64,000 bases of DNA from Epiperipatus broadwayi (lineage: Eukaryota > Onychophora > Udeonychophora > Euonychophora > Peripatidae). Location: contig JAQFVV010000273.1 in NCBI GenBank assembly GCA_028023455.1, forward strand, positions 325,489-389,488, in the 5' to 3' direction. The position numbers were made by a program, and so were the translations under genes. Under the pieces are notes generated by a model. It had not been told where the DNA came from and made no database searches. It worked only from the letters and a program-made list of their open reading frames with translations. Positions 29,881 through 45,034 of this stretch are shown one piece after another; within the stretch, counting starts at the first letter, position 1, and each line of letters starts with the position of its first letter.

Positions 29881-32800
29881 TTTTAAAATTATAAGAGAGT
29901 AGTTTTAAAATAATTTATAAAAGTTTACTGACAAATATGCAGTGCTAATTTTAATTATAGTTTCCTATTGATTGTCTCGATCGAAGCTCAATTTACTATC
30001 AAATAGTCATGAAGACATCGTATAAGGATAAAATGTATTGGAGACTTTAACAAAAATTTAACAAACGCTGGATTAACTAGAGAGTTACTAATGCATAAAA
30101 GTAATATGTTGGACCTTATAAAATTTAAAAGCTGATTGTAATTAGTTTTAAAAACAGATATTTAAAAGAATGAGAAATACTTCTTTATGAAGAAAGTATT
30201 TGTAAATTATAAATCTAAGTATATAACTTAGTAAAGATGGTAAATAATAATGATTACATAAATACTTGCCTTGTTAAGTCTTTATGGTTTAAAAGACTAA
30301 ATTTTGATAGTTTTAAAAGGCAAATAAATTGAAAGTTTAATTGGCAGAGAAGTACCTATGAATAAAAATTATTATATTAGAAAGTCTGAACGCTGTCGAA
30401 GAAGAATCTAAAATTAATCTTACCTAAATATTTGTTAAGGTTAAATAAAATATATGGTATCCAGTCATTTTAGAATAATTAAATAAGAACTTTATAAACT
30501 ATTAACTAATACTAAAAATAATAACTTTTAAATATTTTCTTAAAAAATAAACGGACCTATAAACTATTTTAATTTTATTTTGTTTATGGTGGATTTTATT
30601 TTTATTTTTAAAAAAAATTTTCTTTTTATAAAAATTTTAAAAGTGTTAAAAGAGTATTTGGTGAAGTTTGTTAGAAAGAAATTATAAGTGGTTTTATATG
30701 TTTTTTATTTATTATAAAAATATTTATTATTTTGTTTATTAAAGTAGAAGGTACTTTATTTTTTAAAAAAAGAATATAATTTTTAAGTTTTTAATTTATT
30801 TTAATAATTGAGTATTTCTTGTAAAATATCTGAGGTGTGTGAGGATTACTAAGTATTTTATGTAAAATTATATATAGTATATTTGATGTATTTACTATTT
30901 TTCTTTTAGTCAAAATTTATTTGTTGTTTGTTAAATTTAAAGAATATAAATATATTATATAGTTTTATTTTAATATTTTTAAATTGTTTAAATTTAGTAC
31001 AATAATAAGTAAAATATTATTATTCTTTTGAAAAATTTTATTTTTGACTATAGAATAGATTTATTATATTATTGTAAGTTATTTATTTTTCTTTCAAGTT
31101 AGTAAGAGGTATAAAAATTATATTTTATTTTATTTTATTAGTAAGTTAAGTTAATTTTATAAAATTTATATTTTGTTAAGTTTATCGGATATAGTTGAGT
31201 ATAAGAGTTTTGGATAGTTTTTTTTTTTTTTTAAATTGGTCATTGTTTTTTAAGTTAAATAAGGTTAAAATATATTTGTAGTAGAAGTTTATTAGGAAGA
31301 AATAGAATAAAAGTAAAAGAGTATAGTTTAAATAAAAAATATAGAATTTTATTTGATATAATATTTTATAAAATTGAAATTGTTGAATAATTTTAAATAT
31401 TATTTTAAAAGAAATATATGTATTGTATTTTGGTAAGAATGTAGTTGGCATTATGAATATAAATAATTATATCAATAATTGTTATTATATTACAAGTTAT
31501 ATCAATTTATACTTAATTGATCTTTGAGTAATACTGATAGTAAATGTAATACTACTAGTATTATAATATAAATAGCAGTAAGACTTAAGTAAATAGCATT
31601 TTACTTATTAAAGTCTGTTTATTTACATATATGTAATAATATATTTCACATAAAACTTTTTTGTTAATTGTAATATGTTTATTAAAATTTAAGTCATAAA
31701 CTTAATTAAATTTATTGAGATTTAAGAGATGTATAAATTATCTATTTATGATTATGGAAATAGTAAAATGTAAAAAACTTGTATTATTTTTTTTTTATTT
31801 TTCTTTAGTTTCCACTTTTAATGTAAATAGTGTAAATAAGTTATTTGTTAAGTTGATTAAATAAATTTGTTTAAGTTGTTTTAAAAATGTGTGAATTCAT
31901 TATTTTACACAGATTTGAAGATAATTTGAATGTACTAATATTTGATATGAATTTATTATTATTATTTTTTTTTTTAGAAAGAAAAAATATTTTCTTAATA
32001 TAATTTATAGAAATTGATTGACATTAAATATAATATTACAATGGTTACAAGTAATTATAATGAATATAGAGTATAATATTATTTATTAATTGTTAAATTA
32101 TAAGATTTTGGTCTATTTTAAAATTAAGATACTATATGGAAATGAAAGAATGTATATGATTTACTTATTTTTTAATGATTGATAGTATAATAAAATAGAT
32201 AAGAATAGCTATACTCTAAAGATTATTATTGTTAGTTATTGTTATTAGAATAAGGTAGGTGTATTTAGGTTTGATATTAAATCCCTTATCATTCTATTTG
32301 AAATTATTATTACTTTAAGATAATTAGAAGAACCTGAGATTATTTAATTATATTTCCTTAATAAAAGATTGAGAATTATTTATCTATTATTATTAAAGAT
32401 AGTTCATTTATAAAAGTCATAAGAGTGCTGTAGATGCAGTAATGAGATAATAAAGATGTAATAGTATTCTTATGCCATTAAGACAGTGTCTTGGAAAGAC
32501 ATTGATTCAATGTAAATTCAATTACCAATTGTAACTTCACTTCATAGTCTCATGATTTTAGTAAATACTTATTTAATTAGTACATAATATTAAACTATAT
32601 TAATTTTTGATAAGTTATAATAAATTTTGATAAGATATAGCATTATAAAAATATATCAAAGATAATTATATATATTTTAGTTGAGCATAATGATTTAATT
32701 GAGCTAGTCATATTTTTTAAATTATATTATATATCAAGAAGTGAGGGTACAATATATATATCAATGAGTACAGTAATACATTTTGTTGTAAAATGATATG

Positions 32801-33361
32801 TATTACTTTAATAAGTCAGTCTTTTGATAAACATACCAATACCACTGGATATGGAATATCTTAGTCAAAGCATGACGAAAGTGAATATTAACAAATACAT
32901 TAGCTTATTTATGCATGCCTATAAGCATACATCTAGAGAGTATCCATTATTAACTTTTCCATCAGTTAATAAAAGTGGATAAAACCCAATGTCTATTTCA
33001 CATAAAAATGATGTAATCAAAAAATGTTGAACATTCAAAAAAAACATAAGGATCCATGTTTTAAATACTTCAACTTTACTATACTTGTAATTTATCTCTT
33101 CAAATGTGTCCATCATAAAAAAATTGTAGTCTAGGTTTTTGTACTGCTGAATGATTATGGTATCATGGTGTGCCTTGATAAAATTATGTGTGCATCCATG
33201 TGTGTGTAATTTTATAATTGAGTATTTATAAATACAGTAATTAGATATATGTAAAGAATAACTTTAAATATTTTATCCACTTTAGAGTACTTAGGACTAT
33301 CCTCCTAGTCTTTGTCAATGAACACTTTGAAAAGCTACCCTTCCACCAATTTCGTGGTTTT
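29881..33361. other. C-depleted AT-rich stretch, no gene
   Basis: Between about 30580 and 31460 the + strand has at most one or two C per 60-bp line but up to ten or so G. The resulting minus-strand open frame (31182-31451) is I/F/Y/L/K-rich and not protein-like. No repeat or RNA gene seen. Confidence 0.5.
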
Positions 33362-34194
33362 AATATATATATATATATAATTGAAATAATATTTTTAACG
33401 GTTTATAAACAATTACAAACAATCTTAAAATCTACAGAAGTACTTTCGGTTACTTTCTAACCTGCCTCAACTGCCAGTAAATTCAAAAACCAAAAGCGGA
33501 AGCAAACGTCATCAATTTAAATTCCACGAATCTTGTATTTTAATGTTAGCAGCTTGTCAAATTACTAAATGCATTTTATTCCTGTTTATAAAAATTGCCT
33601 CTTTAATTTTTCTTTTACTATGGTTTCTCTCTTCATGAAGAATTTTCACATTTTCAAAATTAAATTTAAATTTATATTTACATGTTTTTTCATATGCTAT
33701 CATATATAGGTGAATCTAGGTGCAGTATTGAGAAAAGATTGAAGGAAAAAGAATTATTATATAAGCATGTAAAAAATAAAAATAATGGTGATTTATTATC
33801 TTCTTCAGTTTTCTTTGATCATGAAAAAACATGTAAATATAAATTTAAATTTAATTTTGAAAATGTGAAAATTCTTCATGAAGAGAGAAACATAGTAAAA
33901 GAAAAATTAAAGAGGCAATTTTTATAAATAGGAATAAAACGCATTTAATAAATCGACAAGTTCAACATTAAAATACGAGATTCGTGGAATTTGAATTGAT
34001 GATGTTTGCTTCCACTTTTGGTTTTTGAATTTAATGGCAGTTGAGGCAGGTTAGAAAGTAACCGAAAGTACTTCTGCGGATTTTAAGATTGTTTGTAATT
34101 GTTTATAAACCGTTAAAAATATATTATTTCAATTATAATTACAATATTGTTTTTAATTAATGGATATTTTATTTATTTTATATATATATATATC
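33362..34194. mobile_element. Inverted head-to-head pair of PLE 3' ends
   Basis: 33379-33691 is the reverse complement of the first PLE's 3' region (equivalent to about 9924-10230). 33692-34180 is a forward copy (equivalent to about 9791-10290). They meet head to head near 33691, and both outer ends are (TA)n (33362-33378 and 34178-34194). The forward arm keeps part of the GIY-YIG frame: LSYIGESRCSIEKRLKEKEL and SSSVFFDHEKTCKYKFKF up to about 33927. Inverted or tandem pairing with a 5'-truncated partner is a known habit of Penelope elements. Confidence 0.85.
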
Positions 34195-34199
34195 AAACT

Positions 34200-35180
34200 T
34201 AATATCTGTGTAAAATTCTAGACAACTGACAATTTACTGATTAAATGACTTAACAGTTGTTCGGTCTTTAAGTATGTAATTCAATCAGTCAAAAAATTAT
34301 ATTTAAAAACAACACAATATTTTGAAATATATTTATGGTTTGTTTACAATTTCAAAAATATATTCCTTCTGAAATCTTAAAAAGGATATCTAGATATTTT
34401 CTTGTTTTTTTTTTTCAATATAAATAATATGATTCAAAAAAGCCATTATAGGTCTGCCTATATAAAAAGTGAAATTCACTGAAAAAAATATTTTTCTAGC
34501 AATTATTATATTAGTCACTTATTTTTAAAGTATTAATGTTTAAATGAATTAAATATAAAGTTGTATAAACATTTAATGACTGTAAATAAAACTATATTTA
34601 AATGCATAAAATGAAAAAAGAAACAATTCCATGATAAATTGACAATAAAAAATATTTGACTTACTTTATAGTGTCATAGTATTATTTTGTTAATATTTAT
34701 ATTTTGTTGTTGAAACATCATATTTTTATCACAGGGAGTTTGTCGTTTTATGTAAGACTAGATAAATTTTAATATAAGCAGAATTTAAAAACATTTGATT
34801 TTGAATTTTTTGTTATTAATCTCATCAAATATTAAAAATATATCCTTTTACGTTAAGATTTAGAAATAGAAAATATGATTAAAATTTTTGAAATTGACAT
34901 CTGTCAAAGTATGAAAACACAAGAAAAGATTTCAGAATAAAAAAAGAGTGTTTAATCTTTTATTTTATAAATAAATAACGCTTTCAATTACATTCAGTAT
35001 TAAATAAATTTTATATCTAATTGACAATAAGTTTTTAGTTTATATCTTATGTATATCTGCTTCACATCTTAGTAAAGTGTTAATAATTCATTTTTAAAAG
35101 AATAAATTAATAATTATATGAGGAAATTCAATTGTAAAATACTGTAATTTATTTCACAAGTAAAGATTAAACAATTCATT
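34200..35180. other. No feature seen
   Basis: AT-rich, no open frame, no repeat. Confidence 0.4.
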
Positions 35181-35188
35181 TGGATAAG

Positions 35189-35370
35189 ATGATGATGATG
35201 ATGATGATGATGATTATTATTATTATTATTATTATTTATTATTATTATTATTATTATGATGATGATGATGATGATGATGGAGATGATGTTTATTATTATT
35301 ATTTATTATTATTATTATTATTATGATGATGATGATGATGATGATGGAGATGATGTTGTTGTTGATGATG
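35189..35370. repeat. Compound (GAT)n/(ATT)n array with a duplicated block
   Basis: A block of ATT units with one TTTATT interruption, then GAT units ending GGAGATGATGTT, appears twice with about a 71-bp period. This shows duplication of a compound microsatellite, not simple slippage. Confidence 0.85.
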
Positions 35371-36068
35371 TTCTTTTTTAATATATAGTCTATAAATAAA
35401 TGGATATATAATGTCAGTAAAATGTAATGAGCTAGATATTTTGATTAATAAAAACATAATAAACAAACAAATTAAGTTGTTCATGCATTGTATAAACCGA
35501 ACTTTAAAAAAAATTCATTAAAATGCAATATTTTTCTATTTCTGCATATAAATATTCAATGATTTTTCTGTCTATATATTAAGATTCTCAGAATTTTAAA
35601 TATATCACCATATAAATACATCATTAATAAATATATTCCCTGATGTGATACTAATTGTCACAGATAATATCATTCCTTGATTATATTAATTTATATTAGG
35701 GTAAAACAAAAATGTTAAATGAATAACGTAGTTACTACTATATGATCTGTTTTAATAATCAATGAATAATAATCTATTACATAATTTTTTTTTTTTTATT
35801 TACACAGGTTTTTTTTATTTCAATAATTTTATAATGATGAATAATGTTTTATTATTAAAAATTATACAATGTCTTGTGAAAGTCACTATGTTTATTTATA
35901 TAGTAATTGATATGCCCTCTAGCTATCATATCTAAAATCTATTCACAATAAAATTGTGAACTATTTCTTACTGTATTTGAGAATGTTTTATTATAGTGAT
36001 CATGAATAACAAAAGTTAGAAAGAAAACTTAAATCAACCAATATATTTTAATGTCAATTGATTTTTTT

Positions 36069-36163
36069 TTTTTTTGTTCATGTGTCATAGCATCGGCCGG
36101 GAAGCGAACCACTAACCAAGGACAACTCATTTTTAAGGCAGCTCTCGACCACCAATGCTTGAC
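36069..36163 (-). mobile_element. tRNA-headed retroposon with target-site duplication
   Basis: On the minus strand a tRNA-like body (36090-36158) is followed by TATGACACATGAAC and a poly(A). The insert is flanked by AATGTCAATTGATTTTTTT at 36050-36068 and again at 36164-36182 (19 bp, perfect). Poly(A) tail plus perfect TSD is the signature of recent LINE-driven retroposition. Confidence 0.8.
36090..36158 (-). ncRNA. Degenerate tRNA-like sequence (SINE head)
   Basis: A 69-nt body with a full 7-bp acceptor stem, GCATTGG paired with CCGATGC, and a B-box-like GGTTCGCTTCC. The acceptor stem resembles tRNA-Gly (GCATTGG), but the T-stem does not pair (AGTGG against CCCGG) and the anticodon arm is not recognisable. 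It is therefore a tRNA-derived retroposon head, not a working tRNA gene. Confidence 0.65.
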
Positions 36164-36211
36164 AATGTCAATTGATTTTTTTAATGAAGTGATATCTATT
36201 TTCAGGGGTAT

Positions 36212-36347
36212 AGATATTTTTCATTTATAAAACATTTTATAAATAATCATATATTTAATAATATTTAACATTAAATAAGAGATATTTTTCATTTATAAAA
36301 CATTTTATAAATAATCATATATTTAATAATATTTAACATTAAATAAA
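36212..36347. repeat. Perfect 68-bp tandem duplication
   Basis: Two essentially identical units starting AGATATTTTTCATTTATAAA at 36212 and 36280. Confidence 0.9.
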
Positions 36348-36349
36348 TA

Positions 36350-37040
36350 TAAAACCATGTAAATGCAATTAGCCTAATTAAGTAATAATTAAACTGTTTT
36401 CTATCTACCACTTTTTAAAATTATTGAACATCTTCACTAGATTCAGTGTTTTTTACAATATATTTATTCAATATTAATGGTATTAAGCAATACATATATA
36501 AAACATGATCACTTATTATAGTTTTAGAATTAAAGAAAATATTTATATTCTACAAAATTAATATCAGTTATTTAAAAAATCAATTGATGGTAAAACATAC
36601 AGACTGATTTATGTATGTTCTTTGGCTTTAATCGTTATGGATATCTGGAAATAAAATGATTTAATATAATGTGAGAAATAATTCATTTCCTTATTGTAAA
36701 AAGATATTGAATGACCAGACAGAAATAGTTCAATTATTATTTAAATACAAATGGATGAATTTCATGTGAATTTATATAGATATAAAATATAACAAGTTAT
36801 ATTTCAGTAACATTGTGGTAGAAACTATTCTTCACGTATTCGCTAAAATTGACACACACCCTCTCCCATCAACATTTGCTTTAAAACTATAGGTGGTCCG
36901 CCTTTGATTAAACATATTTTTTAAATAATCTAACAATTATTGGCTGTGTGTCTAAATCAGGCTTTCATCTCATTATTACGTTAATTATTACAATGGCATA
37001 TTGCATGTATAAATTTAGTTTCATTAAACAAAACATAATT
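36350..37040. other. No feature seen
   Basis: AT-rich, no supported gene. Confidence 0.4.
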
Positions 37041-37045
37041 GCATA

Positions 37046-37188
37046 GACAATCCCAATATCAAATGCAATCAACAGTTACTAATAGCTGTCAATGAAACTT
37101 ATTTTAAACAATAAGCCTGTATTGCTAAAAGGAAGTTTGCCTTGACAACAGTTAGTAATTATTGATTATATTTGATATTGGGATTGTC
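37046..37188. mobile_element. 143-bp MITE with long TIRs and TA target duplication
   Basis: Begins GACAATCCCAATATCAAAT and ends ATTTGATATTGGGATTGTC. The terminal 19 bp are perfect inverted repeats and weaker pairing continues to about 55 bp, so it is almost all stem. It is flanked on both sides by TA, the target duplication of Tc1/mariner-type transposases. No coding capacity; mobilised in trans. Confidence 0.85.
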
Positions 37189-37189
37189 T

Positions 37190-38840
37190 AGTTGTTGATT
37201 GTTTTTTAATGATTACTTATAAATCCGTTTAGTCTTCAGCATTATTACACTTATTATTTGAGAAGTTTAGTTTATGTATCACAGGGAAATGAAGTATATC
37301 ATTTTTTACTACCTACTTCATTAAATCTTATTAATTTATTTAGACGGTAATAATTGATTATATATATATATGTGTGTATGTGTGTGTAATAGTGTAAAAT
37401 AAACAATATATGTCACTAAATTCTAGTTATTACAAATGTATTTTATTCTTTGTTATATATTCTCAATGGAAACAATCAACAATGCATCTCCTCAGAATGC
37501 GTTTGAGATCATCCTAATAATGGAAATGGATTTGACATTCATGATCAATGCTCCATAAAACATTTTTTATTAGCTTAACATGATGGATCAAACACTGTAT
37601 AATTTACAATAGTGGACTGAACCTGCATGTTGAAAATCATTTTGCTTTTTTTAAGATCTTGCCATTATATATCTAAAATTATACAATGAATTTACATGAA
37701 ACATTTTAATTAAATTTCTTTTTATTGCATTATCAGACTATCATGTCTCACTTTCATGAAATAGATTCTATAAAATAACTCTGTATATAGATATCATATG
37801 TACAAAAGTTATTTCCTTTCATAAAATTTACTATATTTTAAATTGTTAAAAACAGAAAAAAACACATTAAGATATGTGGACTAATTCATCATATAATTCC
37901 TCCTTCTTACATATAACATGATCATGGTATTAAAATTGTTAACAATTCTAACTTGATAAATTACTTCATTTTTTTTTTTTTTGTTTTACAATAAATACAA
38001 TTTTATTGAGAACAGAATACTTTGATATAAATTCCATTTTTGTATTCTTTGCTATAAAGATTTATTGATGCAATACAATTGCTTAATGGCTATCAAATAA
38101 TGTTACATATAAGAATGTGTTGTATGACAGTATTTTCAAGCAAACATTAATTACTAATAAGGGCTTAATAAATAATTTAAGACTATTGAATGGCAACACT
38201 ATTTCAGTTCTGCAACATATAAACTGTGAATTCTGTAATGAATAAGTGCATACTTGCTTTAAAGTTGTTTTTATTTTAGATAAAATATGAACCAGACTCT
38301 ATTTTCTGTTGTTTACATCTAACATAAAACTTAATAATTGTGAAGGCAGAGAGTAAAATTATAAAAAAAATCGTATATATATAACTACAAGCTAAACTTT
38401 AAATAATATTTTGTATTAACGTTATAAATACTGTTCACGTAGTAAATAAAGTCCTTAAGGAAATAGAATCATTTCCTTAAAGTCAGTTATAATGATAAAA
38501 GGAATAAATCCAATGATCAATGACAAAGATTTCTAATGAAAAAAAGTATAATAACATTAATATAAATTAGAATGAAGTTTTATCTGAGGACAAGTTTATA
38601 TGTGAACATAATACACATTGAATAATATTTCTGCATCTTTAAATAATAAATATATAGTCAAAACAGAAAATCGAAAAACTATTATTTAAGAAAAAAATGA
38701 CATTGGTAAATTTAAGTTATAATTTAACAACACACAACTTAATAGTTTTTGTTAGTTTTTTGTTTTAGCAAATAAATTAATTAAGAACTGAAATGTAATA
38801 GCACATGATATTTTACTTACAAATATAAATTATTTCAACT
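37190..38840. other. No gene seen
   Basis: AT-rich, with a short TA/TGTG microsatellite at 37361-37387. Confidence 0.4.
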
Positions 38841-38850
38841 TTCACATTTC

Positions 38851-38960
38851 TGTAAAAAAAAAAAAAAAAATGTTAATGCTTTATTGTTCCGGAAATCTTT
38901 GAAAGTCGAGCGCCAAAATCCATCACGTGACTTCAACTCGACTGCCAAAACGAAGCAAGG
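38851..38960. promoter_or_regulatory. CpG-bearing islet with E2F, E-box and ETS-like motifs
   Basis: Six CpGs in about 75 bp, in a region otherwise nearly lacking them. Minus strand: TCACGTGA (E-box palindrome), TTTTGGCGC (E2F-type) and TTCCGGAA (ETS-type palindrome), plus the inverted pair GTCGAG/CTCGAC. The segment is flanked by repeated TTCACATTTCT (about 38840 and 38959) and has A17 at its + strand left end, so it may be an inserted fragment. It could be a TATA-less promoter, but no gene could be attached. Confidence 0.35.
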
Positions 38961-38964
38961 TTCA

Positions 38965-40440
38965 CATTTCTTAAAATATAAAGTTAAATAATAATATCAA
39001 AGTCAACTGTTAAGATCCAAATTTCAGTGAAAAATGAAATTGTTAATAATATGCAGAGTCAAATTTTTAATAAAAATCTAAACAATCATTATGTATTTGA
39101 TCTAAAATCATATAAACTCTTGATTTTTTAAATATAAAAAAAATGGAACATAAAGTAGATATAAATATTATTGTGTGAAGTAAATTATAGTATTAATTAA
39201 AGTTCAGAGGCTTTATAAAATAATAGTAAAAACTTAAAATGTAAATTTAACCATAATATTATTGGTATTCCACTTTTAAATAAGCATATAATTGTGAGTA
39301 TGTGGTGTCCTTATTTATTTGCAATGCATATAGCTGATAACTGAAAGATAATGACGAATTCTATTAAGCATTTTTCAACATACCCTAGTATAAACATGTC
39401 AAAAAGGTATTTAAGTTACTTGTATAAAATTGAGTATCTATATATGCAGCACAAAACATAATGTATTGTATTTTTATCATATTAATTATATTTAACATTT
39501 TCTTTATATTTCTAATGAAACTGCAGATATGAAAATCAAAAGAGATGAATATTATAATGATAAAATGTTAATCAAATAAAATAATGTGTTTTAGTTACTA
39601 TATGAAAAATCTCAACATCTTAAAATCCAGTAAATTATTACAATGTACTTAATTTGGAGATCTTTGGAAAAACTCATGAACAATTTATTGACTTTTGCTC
39701 TCTTGTGGCAACCTAAATATATTAGTTTGTATTTTATTTGATGTCAGATACTGCAATGATTTATTTGTTAAAAAATCTTTACCCAAAATAAACCTTTTCA
39801 GAAGCTCACTATGCCTGAAAAAATACTGTTTGGTGGAAAACTAATGCAACAATAATTTACTTTCTTTACTCTTGTTCTTATACTTTAAACACAAGTACAT
39901 TTTATATACCTGGAATCTAGATGTAACATAGAAAATTTGAACACAAACTTTCTAGCTACCTTCAGCCATCCACTATTTCTCATACAACAGATATATATGA
40001 CCACACACATATGAAAAATATAAATGATCTATATACTTTGTTAATGCTGATCTGTATATTATAGATTTTTGTTTTTAACATGTGGGGTCACATGTATCAG
40101 GTGTATGAGTTAGAGTGGATAGTTGAAAAGAACTTCAAAGTCAGTTTTCAAATCCCCTAAAATATTATCCTCATTGTTATTGATCTACAAACAAAGCGCA
40201 TGTTTTCATAGCATAGTTAAACTTTTGTGATTACTTTTATATAATATTTGTAAAATCCCCCTTTATAAACAAAAGTATACATCATTACAATTTGATATTG
40301 TTCAGATATTTTTTTCTTTGAAATATGTAAAATGCAATCTTAATAATAAACAAAATAATTAAAACAGTAAGATTGTGAATGCCTTTTTAAAAAAAAATGT
40401 ATATAGCTGTCTATAAATTTTGAAGTATTATAAAAATTAT
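38965..40440. other. No gene; weak dispersed repeat
   Basis: About 39980-40030 shares a 45-bp diverged phrase (GATA.A.ATGACCACA...TAAATGATCT) with about 41960-42010. Otherwise featureless. Confidence 0.35.
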
Positions 40441-40450
40441 AAAGGTAATT

Positions 40451-41465
40451 AATATTTTAATTTGCGAAGTGCAGATAGTTGAAAATTGAAATAAATTGAG
40501 ATACTGCAGAATCTTACTGCACTCATTAAAATACATATATGACAGCCAATCAGAATGGCATGATAACCATCTAAATGACAATCAAATCTAAACACACAAC
40601 AAAGACTTTACGAGAAAAGGGCAGCCACCCTTATCTCAACTTTTCTTTTTATATATCTCAGCCAGTTGTAAGTATTTAGATTTGAAAGTTTGAAGCTTTA
40701 AATATGTTCACAAATAACTCACTGAGTCTAAATCATAAACATACAACACGAAATCCTATGATTTACTATGTAGCAGTTTTTAGAATACATAACAAGCAGT
40801 AAAGTATGTAAATAATATTTTAATTTGTGAAGCGCAGATAGTTGAAAATTGAAATAAATTGAGATACTGCAGAATCACAATGCACTCATTATAATATGTA
40901 TATGACAGCCAATCAAAATGTCATGGTAACCATCTAAATGACAATAAAATCTAAACACACAACAAAGATTTGACAAGAAAAGGGCAGCCGCCCTTATCTC
41001 AACTTTCCTTTCTATATATCTAATCCAATTGTAAGTATTTAGATTTGTAAGTTTGAAGCTTTAAATGTCTTCACAAATAGCATTCTGATAGGCTGTTGTA
41101 TACGTACTTTAACAAATGCAGAGATTCTGCAGTATCTCAATTTATTTTAATTTTCAACTATCTGTGCTTTGCAAATTAAAATATTATTTACATACTTTAC
41201 TGCTTGTTATGAATTCTAAAAATTGCTACATAGTAAATCATAGGATTTCACTTTGTATGTTTATGATTTAGACTCAGTGAGTTATTTGTGAAGATATTTA
41301 AAGCTTCAAACTTTCAAATCTAAATACTTATGACTGGCTTAGATATATAGAAAGAAAAGTTGAGATAAGGGTGACTTGCCTTTACTCATAAAATCTTTGT
41401 TATGTTTTTAGATATGATTATCATTTAGATGGCTATCATGACATTCGGAATGGCTGTCGTATACA
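40451..41465. repeat. Three copies of a 363-bp repeat: two direct, one inverted
   Basis: AATATTTTAATTTGYGAAG recurs at 40451 and 40814 (period 363). GACAGCCAATCARAATG, AAAAGGGCAGCC and GTTTGAAGCTTTAAAT recur in the same order in both. From about 41093 to 41465 the same unit runs in reverse (e.g. GATTCTGCAGTATCTCAATT), so the cluster can fold into a long hairpin. No coding potential. Confidence 0.85.
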
Positions 41466-41469
41466 TATT

Positions 41470-44893
<3,424 letters not shown>

Positions 44894-45034
44894 AGTAAGA
44901 TTAATATTATAAAATTATATATATATATAATTTTTCACATGTTGATTAATAATGATGACACATATATTAAAAAGTATTTTGATTGTTAGTAAAAATAATA
45001 GTAATAGTTCATGTTACCAGATAATTCTAAGAAA

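Noticed and set aside
31182-31451. 89-codon minus-strand open frame
   Set aside because: I/F/Y/L/K-rich composition follows from the C-poor + strand; no motif, no codon structure, no splice context.
35189-35370. CRISPR-like array
   Set aside because: Repeats are simple GAT/ATT microsatellite without unique spacers; no cas genes and a eukaryotic context.
35795-35815. Strong splice acceptor (T-run then ACACAG) near 35808
   Set aside because: Followed by GTTTTTTTTATTT with no open frame; a chance T-rich string.
36090-36158. Functional tRNA-Gly gene
   Set aside because: Acceptor stem is good but T-stem, D-arm and anticodon loop do not form, and poly(A) plus TSDs show a retroposon.
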